A DNA stretch of 26,283 bases from VFMC01 sp040380855 (lineage in GTDB: Bacteria; Actinomycetota; Acidimicrobiia; Acidimicrobiales; Ilumatobacteraceae). The notes beneath the pieces were generated by a model. It did not search any database, was not told where the DNA came from, and saw only the letters and a program-made list of their open reading frames with translations. Both the position numbers and the translations under genes were made by a program. Positions within the stretch are counted from its first letter, which is position 1. Each line of letters opens with the position of its first letter. The stretch spans positions 1 to 26,283 of the forward strand of contig JBEIIG010000053.1 of NCBI GenBank assembly GCA_040380855.1, written 5' to 3'. This document shows positions 20,685 to 26,283 of this stretch, one piece after another.

Positions 20685-22628
20685 CTATTGCAGCAGGCTG
20701 CGCACGGTGGCTTCGATGCCGTCGGCGTCGAGACCCATCGACGCCAGGATGCGATCGGGCTTGGCGTGCGGGATGAACACCGTGGGCACGCCCAGCACCT
20801 CCACCGGAACCGTCGGTGCCAGCGCGTGCACCTGGTCGGCGATCGTCATGCCGATACCGCCGTCGCGGATGCCGTCTTCGCAGGTGACCACGGCACCGTG
20901 CCGGGCTGCGTCGGCGATCATCTCGGCATCGAGCGGGGCGCAGCAACGCACGTCCCACACGGTGGCCTCGATACCGTCGGCGGCCAGCGCAGCAGCGGCC
21001 TTCTCGGCGGCACCGACCAGTTTGCCGATGGCGAGGACGGCCACTCGGCCGTCGCCCGTGCGAAGGCGACGTGCCTGCACACCAGAACCCACCTCGTGCT
21101 CGCCCACCTGGCGGGCTGCGCCCTTGGGGTAGCGGATCACCACCGGGCCGGCGTCGGCCAGGCCGACGGCGTCGTGCAGCATCACCTGCAACTCCTGCAG
21201 ACTCGACGGAGCCAGCACCCGCATACCGGGCACCTTCGCCAGCAGCGCCATGTCGTACACGCCGTGGTGGCTGGGCCCGTCGTCGCCGGTGATACCGGCC
21301 CGGTCGAGGCAGAACACGACGGGTAGGCGGTGCAGCGCGACGTCGTACACCACCTGGTCCCACGCACGGCTGAGGAACGTCGAGTAGATGGCCACGATCG
21401 GGCGCAGCCCGCCCATCGCCATGCCGGCAGCACCGGTGACGGCATGTTGCTCGGCGATGCCGACGTCGAAGAATCGTCCGGGGAAGCGAGCCTGGAACGG
21501 CAGCAGGCCGGTGGGGCCGGGCATCGCTGCGGTGACGGCTACCACGCGGCTGTCGGCTTCGGCCTCTTTGATGATGGCTTCGGCGAACGCCTGGGTGTAG
21601 CCCGACGGCAGCGCCGGGGGCGGGCCGATGGCGGGATCGAACACCGGGGTGTCGTGGAGGTGCTTCTCGTCGTCGTCTTCCGCAGGCGAGTAGCCGCGGC
21701 CCTTCTGGGTGAGCACGTGCACGACGATCGGCCCCTCGGCCGACAACTCGACCGCCTTGGCGAACGCGTCTTCGAGGGCGTTCATGTCGTGGCCGTCGAC
21801 CGGGCCGACGTAGCGCACGCCGAGCGCTTCGAAGAACGACGGCGGCTGCAGGAACTCGCGCACAGCGGCCTTGAACGCCTCGACACCCTTCTCGGCCTGC
21901 GGGCCCACATAGGGCAGGTTCTGCACGAAGTGTTCGAGGCGGCGCTGGCGGCGCACGTACACCGGGTTGAGGCGGATGTTGGTGAGGGTGTGCGACAACT
22001 TGTCGGTGATGCGCTCGGGCAGGCTGGGGTGGTTGGCCTGCGCCCGTTCGACCGGGGTCATCGCGCCGGCGGTGAGGTTCGAGATGGTGGGCGCGTACGA
22101 GCGCCCGTTGTCGTTCAGCACGATGATGACGCGCTTGCCGGCATGGCCGAGGTTGTTGAGCGCCTCGTAGGCCATGCCGCCGGTCATCGACCCGTCGCCG
22201 ATGACGGCGACGATGTGCCGATGCGGGTCGACGCCGGCGTCGCGGGCCACGGCCAGGCCGTAGGCGTACGACAGCACGGTGCTGGCATGGCTGTTCTCGA
22301 TGTAGTCGTGCCGGCTCTCTTCGCGGCTGGGGTAGCCCGACAGGCCGTTGGCCTGGCGCAGGTGCTCGAACCCCGCCTGGCGACCCGTGACGATCTTGTG
22401 CACGTAGGCCTGGTGGCCGGTATCCCACAAGATGGCGTCGTGCGGCGAGTCGAACACCCGGTGCAGGGCGAGGGTGAGTTCGACCGCACCCAGGTTCGAA
22501 CCGAGATGGCCGCCGGTCTCGGCGACTGCTTGCACGACGAAGTCACGGATCTCTCCGGCCAGTTCGTCGAGTTGCGGGTACGAGAGCTTGCGCAGGTCGG
22601 CGGGCTCGCGGATGTCGGACAGCGCCAT
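20685..22628 (-). CDS. dxs: 1-deoxy-D-xylulose-5-phosphate synthase
   Basis: It condenses pyruvate and glyceraldehyde 3-phosphate with ThDP, the entry step of the MEP isoprenoid pathway. The 647 residues show the full transketolase-like layout: GGHLGSNLGAVELTLALH (39-56), ILWDTGHQAY, ThDP motif GDGSMTGG..NDN (144-174), pyrimidine-domain FFDVGIAEQHAVTGAAG with the catalytic Glu, DRAGITGDDGPSHHG, and the C-terminal EDGIRDGGIG. The ATG at 22626-22628 (MALSDIREPADL) was preferred over an upstream in-frame ATG because the latter has no support and TAGCGT lies 10 bases before the chosen start. It heads a run with the crotonase and hisN and is divergent from the SDR gene. Confidence 0.97.
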   Translation of the reverse strand: MALSDIREPADLRKLSYPQLDELAGEIRDFVVQAVAETGGHLGSNLGAVELTLALHRVFDSPHDAILWDTGHQAYVHKIVTGRQAGFEHLRQANGLSGYPSREESRHDYIENSHASTVLSYAYGLAVARDAGVDPHRHIVAVIGDGSMTGGMAYEALNNLGHAGKRVIIVLNDNGRSYAPTISNLTAGAMTPVERAQANHPSLPERITDKLSHTLTNIRLNPVYVRRQRRLEHFVQNLPYVGPQAEKGVEAFKAAVREFLQPPSFFEALGVRYVGPVDGHDMNALEDAFAKAVELSAEGPIVVHVLTQKGRGYSPAEDDDEKHLHDTPVFDPAIGPPPALPSGYTQAFAEAIIKEAEADSRVVAVTAAMPGPTGLLPFQARFPGRFFDVGIAEQHAVTGAAGMAMGGLRPIVAIYSTFLSRAWDQVVYDVALHRLPVVFCLDRAGITGDDGPSHHGVYDMALLAKVPGMRVLAPSSLQELQVMLHDAVGLADAGPVVIRYPKGAARQVGEHEVGSGVQARRLRTGDGRVAVLAIGKLVGAAEKAAAALAADGIEATVWDVRCCAPLDAEMIADAARHGAVVTCEDGIRDGGIGMTIADQVHALAPTVPVEVLGVPTVFIPHAKPDRILASMGLDADGIEATVRSLLQ

Positions 22629-22638
22629 GGCGGGTGCC

Positions 22639-22644
22639 ACGCTA
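22639..22644 (-). promoter_or_regulatory. -10 element of dxs
   Basis: Minus-strand TAGCGT ends 10 bases before the dxs ATG, the same spacing seen before leuL and the helicase gene. The -35 region is not recognisable. Confidence 0.4.
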
Positions 22645-22678
22645 CCGCTGGGTGTCTGGTGCACTGCGATCAGGTGAC

Positions 22679-22684
22679 TAGGTT
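22679..22684 (+). promoter_or_regulatory. -10 element of the SDR gene
   Basis: TAGGTT is followed by six bases and then the GTG at 22691, without a Shine-Dalgarno. This predicts a leaderless mRNA beginning at the start codon. Together with the dxs element it forms a compact back-to-back promoter in 62 bases. Confidence 0.45.
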
Positions 22685-22690
22685 CCCGAC

Positions 22691-23467
22691 GTGCCCATCA
22701 CCACATCACTGTTCGATCTCACCGGCCACGTCGCGCTCGTCACGGGCGGTAACAGCGGTATCGGCCTCGGCATGGCACACGGTCTGGCAGCCCACGGCGC
22801 CAGCGTGGCCATCTGGGGCACCAACCCCGCCAAGAACACCGCCGCGGCCGAGCAACTGCGTGCGCACGGCGGCACGGTGCTCGACCTGGTGTGCGATGTG
22901 GGCGACCACCAGGCCGTGATCGATTCGATGGCGGCCACGGTCGAAGCGCTCGGCCGAGTCGATTCGTGCTTCGTCAATGCCGGCGTGGGTGGCCAGGCGC
23001 CCAGCTTCGTGGGGATGACCGACGACGAGTGGCACCGGGTGCTGCGGGTGAACCTCGACGGGGCGTTCTACACCGCACAGGAAGCGGTGAAGCGCATGGT
23101 CGGCCAGGGCGCCGGCGGGTCGGTGGTGTTCACCACCTCGGGCTCTGCCTACTTCGGCCAGCAGAAGGGCCAGCACTACGGCGGCTCGAAGGGAGCGGTG
23201 ATCTCGATGATGAAGGGCATCGCCGTCGAACACGCCCGCCACGGCATCCGCTGCAACGCCATCCTGCCCGGCTGGATCGAGAGCGACATGACGGCGCCGG
23301 CGTTCGGGTGGGACAAGTTCGTGGGCAACGTGCTGCCCCGCGTGCCGATGCGGCGCTGGGGCTCGCCCGACGACTTCTCGGCGCTCGCCGTCTACCTGGC
23401 CAGCGCGGCGAGCAGCTACCACACCGGCGACGTCATCACCATCGACGGCGGCTATCACTCGTTCTAG
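22691..23467 (+). CDS. Short-chain dehydrogenase/reductase
   Basis: The 258-residue classical SDR has the cofactor loop TGGNSGIG (18-25), NAGVG (96-100), the structural N121, and catalytic S150, Y163 and K167 (YGGSK). The closing IDGGYHSF follows the usual GDVITIDGG. D70 in CDVGD and the absence of basic residues after the first strand (IWGTNP) do not settle NAD versus NADP. The N-terminus (LFDLTGHVALVTGG) is typical of 3-oxoacyl-ACP reductase/gluconate 5-dehydrogenase-like SDRs; substrate unknown. The start is GTG 22691, six bases after a -10-like TAGGTT. Divergent from dxs. Confidence 0.92.
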   Translation: MPITTSLFDLTGHVALVTGGNSGIGLGMAHGLAAHGASVAIWGTNPAKNTAAAEQLRAHGGTVLDLVCDVGDHQAVIDSMAATVEALGRVDSCFVNAGVGGQAPSFVGMTDDEWHRVLRVNLDGAFYTAQEAVKRMVGQGAGGSVVFTTSGSAYFGQQKGQHYGGSKGAVISMMKGIAVEHARHGIRCNAILPGWIESDMTAPAFGWDKFVGNVLPRVPMRRWGSPDDFSALAVYLASAASSYHTGDVITIDGGYHSF

Positions 23468-23482
23468 GGTCCGCCGCCCCGG

Positions 23483-23500
23483 CCTCGGTGGGTCCCGAGG
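23483..23500. terminator. Hairpin after the SDR gene
   Basis: CCTCGG and CCGAGG form a perfect 6-bp stem around a 6-base loop, 16 bases after the SDR stop. No U-run follows, so termination is only possible, not shown. Confidence 0.3.
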
Positions 23501-23530
23501 AACCGCGCACCCCCCTGCGAGACTGCCGGG

Positions 23531-23908
23531 ATGTCGTTCGGCCAACCATCGGGTCCACCTGCATCGGCCAAACAGGTGCGCGACCTGCTGGCGCTCCTCG
23601 AGCTGGTCGGTTACGACGGGTTCCGCAGTGCCCGCGGGCCCCTCGGGTTCAGCCAGCGCCAGGGCAACGGCAAGTTCACGCGCGACGAGGCCGAGGCGCT
23701 GATCGAGCAGTTGCAGGCCGAGCTCGACGGAGCGCCGCCCCATTCTCCCGCCGGCGCCGAACCGGTGCCACCCGAGCCGCCGGTGACGGCGCCGTCGGCG
23801 CGGGCCACCACGCGGGCCGCAGGTGCTGACCAGGTGTTGCGTCGGTTCAGCTCGCAGCAACTCGCCGCCGAACTGCAGCGCCGTGGCTGGGTGGTGATGG
23901 AGCCCTAG
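23531..23908 (+). CDS. Small conserved-type protein of unknown function
   Basis: The 125-residue protein has two conserved-looking ends joined by a Pro/Ala-rich linker (about 68-95). The N-terminal part (MSFGQPSGPPASAKQVRDLLALLE.. GFSQRQGNGKFTRDEAEALIEQL, residues 1-62) looks like a small helical domain. The C-terminal part (FSSQQLAAELQRRGWVVMEP) is a short helix and strand. I have an impression of similar small proteins in other actinobacteria but cannot name a family. No membrane segment, no signal peptide and no catalytic motif are visible. ATG 23531 follows TGCGAGACT by six bases, exactly as in the next gene, which suggests similar leaderless promoters. It lies 32 bases before the ThDP-enzyme gene. 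Confidence 0.8.
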   Translation: MSFGQPSGPPASAKQVRDLLALLELVGYDGFRSARGPLGFSQRQGNGKFTRDEAEALIEQLQAELDGAPPHSPAGAEPVPPEPPVTAPSARATTRAAGADQVLRRFSSQQLAAELQRRGWVVMEP

Positions 23909-23940
23909 AGGTGCCTGCGTCGGCGTGCGAGACTCACCGC

Positions 23941-25560
23941 ATGACGACGATCGACGGACATGCCGGGCACCAGGCCGTTGCAGCGATGCTGCAGCACGGC
24001 ACCGATGTGATGTTCACCCTGAACGGTGGCCACATCTGGCCGCTGTACGACGCGGCCCGCGTGCGCGGCATGCGGGTGGTCGACACCCGCCACGAGCAGA
24101 CGGCCACGTTCGCCGCCGAGGCCTACGCCAAGCTCACCCGCAACCCTGGTTTCGCGGCGCTCACGGCCGGGCCGGGTATCACCAACGGCGTGTCGGCCAT
24201 CACCAGCGCGTGGTTCAACGGCTCGCCGGTGGTGGTGATGGGTGGCCGGGCCCCAGAGGGTCGGTGGGGCGCCGGCTCGTTGCAGGAGATGGACCATGTG
24301 CCGGTGGTGCAGAGCATCACCAAGAGCGCCCTCACGGTGAAAGACGCCACTCGGGCGGGCGCACTGGTGCACGAGGCGGCGACGCTGAGCCGCACCCCGC
24401 ACCGCGGGCCGACGTTCCTCGACTTCCCACTCGACGTGTTCGGCCCCTCGAGTGGCGAGGTACCCGCGGCCGACGTGTGCACCGGAACCGGCCCGGCCCC
24501 CGATCCGGAAGCCGTGGGCCACCTGGCCGGCCTCATCGCCGCCGCCGAGCGTCCGGCGTTCATCGTGGGCAGCGATGTGTACTGGGACGGTGCGTGGGAC
24601 GAACTACGCGCCGCGGTCGAGCACCTGCGGGTGCCCTGCTTCTTCAACGGCCTGGGCCGTGGCACCCTGCCCGCCCGCCACGAACTGAGTTTCCTGCGCA
24701 CTCGTGGCCTGCTGAAGAAGCGGGCCGATCTGGTGGTGGTGCTGGGCACCCCGCTCGACTTCCGGCTCGGCTTCGGTCGGTTCGGCAACGCACAGGTGGC
24801 CCATGTGGTCGACAGCGAGGGCCAGCGAGCCGGGCACATCGATGTGCCCACCGTGGCAGGTGATGCCCGCCTGGTGCTGGCCGCGTTGGCCGACTACAGC
24901 GGCGCGCGTGTCGACCACGACGGGTGGATCGCCGAGCTCCGCGCCGCCGAACAAGCGGCGGCCGAGGCCGATGGGGCGCTGCTCGCCGCCGACACCGCAC
25001 CGATCAAGCCCAGCCGCATCTACGGCGAGCTCGGCAAGCGGTTGGCCGACGACGCGGTCGTCATCTGTGATGGTGGCGACTTCGCGTCGTACGCGGGCAA
25101 GTTCGTCGAGGTGCAGCAGCCAGGGTGCTGGCTCGACACCGGCCCCTACGGCTGCCTCGGCAACGGCCTCGGCTATGCCATCGCGTCGCGGGTGGTGCGG
25201 CCGAGCAGCCAGGTGGTGGCGTTGCTCGGCGACGGCGCCGCCGGGTTCAGCCTGATGGATGTCGACTCGTTGGTGCGGCACGGCCTGCCGGTGGTGATGG
25301 TGGTGGGCAACAACGGCATGTGGGGGCTCGAGAAGCACCCGATGCAGGCCATCTACGGCTGGGACATGGCGTGCGACCTGCAGCCCGGTTGCCGCTACGA
25401 CCAGGTGGTCACCGCGCTCGGCGGCGGCGGCGAACTCGTCACCTCGCCCGACCAGATCGGCCCCGCGCTCGACCGCGCCTTCGCGTCGGGCGTGCCCTAC
25501 CTCGTGAACATCGTCACCGACCCGGCCGACGTCTACCCGCGGTCATCGAACCTTGCCTGA
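23941..25560 (+). CDS. Thiamine-diphosphate-dependent enzyme (acetolactate synthase-like)
   Basis: The 539-residue protein has the three-domain ALS/pyruvate-oxidase layout: N-terminal PYR domain with the catalytic Glu E52 in DTRHEQTA and LTAGPGITNGVSAI, a central Rossmann-like domain, and the C-terminal PP domain with the ThDP motif GDGAAGF (about 430) to GNNGMW (about 456). Relatives include acetolactate synthase, oxalyl-CoA decarboxylase and 2-hydroxyacyl-CoA lyase. The sequence lacks the usual ilvB setting (no ilvN or ilvC nearby), so a true biosynthetic acetolactate synthase is unlikely and the donor is unknown. ATG 23941 (MTTIDGHAGHQ) was chosen over the in-frame GTG at 23911 because TGCGAGACT lies six bases upstream and extension would run back into the end region of the preceding gene. 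The MFS gene follows at once. Confidence 0.9.
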   Translation: MTTIDGHAGHQAVAAMLQHGTDVMFTLNGGHIWPLYDAARVRGMRVVDTRHEQTATFAAEAYAKLTRNPGFAALTAGPGITNGVSAITSAWFNGSPVVVMGGRAPEGRWGAGSLQEMDHVPVVQSITKSALTVKDATRAGALVHEAATLSRTPHRGPTFLDFPLDVFGPSSGEVPAADVCTGTGPAPDPEAVGHLAGLIAAAERPAFIVGSDVYWDGAWDELRAAVEHLRVPCFFNGLGRGTLPARHELSFLRTRGLLKKRADLVVVLGTPLDFRLGFGRFGNAQVAHVVDSEGQRAGHIDVPTVAGDARLVLAALADYSGARVDHDGWIAELRAAEQAAAEADGALLAADTAPIKPSRIYGELGKRLADDAVVICDGGDFASYAGKFVEVQQPGCWLDTGPYGCLGNGLGYAIASRVVRPSSQVVALLGDGAAGFSLMDVDSLVRHGLPVVMVVGNNGMWGLEKHPMQAIYGWDMACDLQPGCRYDQVVTALGGGGELVTSPDQIGPALDRAFASGVPYLVNIVTDPADVYPRSSNLA

Positions 25561-25615
25561 AACCGGGGCCGGTACGGGGTCCGACCCTGCGGTCACCGCA
25601 CGTGCTGCAAGGCGG

Positions 25616-26283
25616 GTGAGCTATCACTGGGTGGTCTTCGGTGCCGCCTTCCTCGTGCTGCTGTGCGCGGCGGGCACGCGCAGCGCGCCGAGTGTGCTCA
25701 TCGACCCGCTGCGCGACGAGTTCGGGTGGAGCCGCGCCACCGTCGGCTTCGCGGTCAGCATCAACGTGTTGCTGTTCGGGTTCATCGGCCCGTTCGCCGC
25801 AGCGCTGCAACAGCGCTACGGCCTGCGGCGGGTGACCACGATCGCTCTGTTGGTGATCGCCACCGGGGCGGCGCTCACCACGCAGATGAGCCAGCCCTGG
25901 CACCTGTTCCTGCTGTGGGGACTGGTGGTTGGCACGGGCAGCGGCTGCATGGCCACCGTGTTCGCCAGCACCGTGGCCACGCGCTGGTTCGTCGCCCGGC
26001 GCGGCCTGGTGGTGGGTGTGCTCACCGCCGCATCCGCGAGCGGGCAGTTGGTGTTCCTGCCGCTGCTCACCCGCCTCGCCGATGGTGCGGGATGGCGCTG
26101 GGTGGGTGTGTCGGTTGCGATCGGAGCCCTCATGGCCGTGCCGGTGGTGCTGCTGTTCCTGCGCAACCGCCCGGAAGACATCGGTCTGCGCGCCTACGGC
26201 GCCACCGAGGCCGACATCTCGACTGCACCCGCCACCGGCAACCCCGTCGCCGCCGCCTTCGACGCCCTGCGCCTGGCGCGGCG
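25616..26283 (+). CDS. MFS transporter (3' end beyond window)
   Basis: The open frame continues past the right edge. The 222 residues present include six membrane segments of the N-terminal half: WVVFGAAFLVLLCAAG, VGFAVSINVLLFGFIGPFAA, VTTIALLVIATGAAL, LFLLWGLVVGTGSGC, GLVVGVLTAASASGQLVFLP and WVGVSVAIGALMAVPVVLLFL, then a loop beginning RNRPEDIGLRAYG. The TRSAPSVLIDPLRDEFGWSRATVG loop between helices 1 and 2 is typical of the monocarboxylate/oxalate-formate branch of MFS. The start is uncertain. GTG 25616 leaves only one residue before SYHWVV, and an in-frame TTG at 25553, overlapping the stop of the ThDP gene, would add 21 residues. It may export or import a substrate or product of that enzyme, which is inference from adjacency. 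Confidence 0.88.
   Translation, partial: MSYHWVVFGAAFLVLLCAAGTRSAPSVLIDPLRDEFGWSRATVGFAVSINVLLFGFIGPFAAALQQRYGLRRVTTIALLVIATGAALTTQMSQPWHLFLLWGLVVGTGSGCMATVFASTVATRWFVARRGLVVGVLTAASASGQLVFLPLLTRLADGAGWRWVGVSVAIGALMAVPVVLLFLRNRPEDIGLRAYGATEADISTAPATGNPVAAAFDALRLAR

Noticed and set aside
19882..22428. Minus-strand 848-codon frame suggesting a fusion upstream of the crotonase
   Set aside because: The N-terminal 580 or so residues are an out-of-frame, Arg-rich reading of dxs. The crotonase has its own ATG at 20673 just after the dxs stop.
23941..25560. Biosynthetic acetolactate synthase (ilvB)
   Set aside because: The ThDP motifs fit the superfamily, but there is no ilvN/ilvC neighbour and the catalytic-domain blocks are not those of IlvB. 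A general call was kept.

Overview
This is a very GC-rich chromosomal segment with tightly packed genes, frequent GTG starts, 4-base GTGA/ATGA stop-start overlaps and many start codons that sit only 6-10 bases after a -10-like hexamer. A likely mycothiol-dependent enzyme, an LLM-type flavin/F420 oxidoreductase, an NdgR/LtbR-type IclR regulator beside leuCD and an actinobacterial-type leuA all point to Actinomycetota. The overall flavour suggests Acidimicrobiia, but that placement is inference only. No rRNA, tRNA, prophage or transposase gene was seen.

Layout. At 1-1863 (minus) lies leuA, running off the left edge. It is preceded by a promoter, an 11-codon leader peptide with five consecutive Leu codons, a hairpin and an intrinsic terminator: a leucine attenuator. 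At 1970-2866 is an LLM oxidoreductase (+). At 2907-4513 (minus) is a homospermidine synthase gene preceded by a small unrecognised gene that is translationally coupled to it. At 4688-6247 (minus) is an acyl-CoA synthetase. At 6493-7440 (+) is an AbiEi-like wHTH/DUF559 nuclease-like protein set between repeat arrays, followed by a DEAD-box RNA helicase (7695-8990, +).

At 8991-10984 (minus) is leuC-leuD, divergent from an IclR regulator (11041-11685, +) with a perfect 15-bp palindrome between them. A minus-strand run follows: a K+ channel with TrkA domains, an alpha/beta hydrolase and a Cys/Met-metabolism PLP enzyme (11675-14509). Divergent from it are a maleylpyruvate isomerase-like DinB protein and a VOC protein (14564-15576, +). 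At 15594-17309 (minus) is an N-acyl-D-amino-acid deacylase-type amidohydrolase. At 17403-18886 (minus) is an ECF sigma factor with a coupled membrane-anchored partner, again between repeats. At 19094-22628 (minus) is dxs, then a crotonase, then hisN. At 22691-26283 (+) are an SDR oxidoreductase, a small conserved protein, a ThDP-dependent enzyme and the start of an MFS transporter.

How it fits together. Two loci of leucine synthesis are present under visibly different controls: leuA by leader-peptide attenuation, leuCD probably by the IclR regulator. The rest is mostly housekeeping and lipid/acyl metabolism (MEP isoprenoid entry, histidine, sulfur amino acids, polyamine). The least ordinary element is a 43-bp nested palindrome present eight times, always intergenic and always at a 62-bp period when tandem. 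It brackets two cassettes: the nuclease-like gene (subtype A repeats) and the sigma/membrane-partner pair (subtype B repeats).
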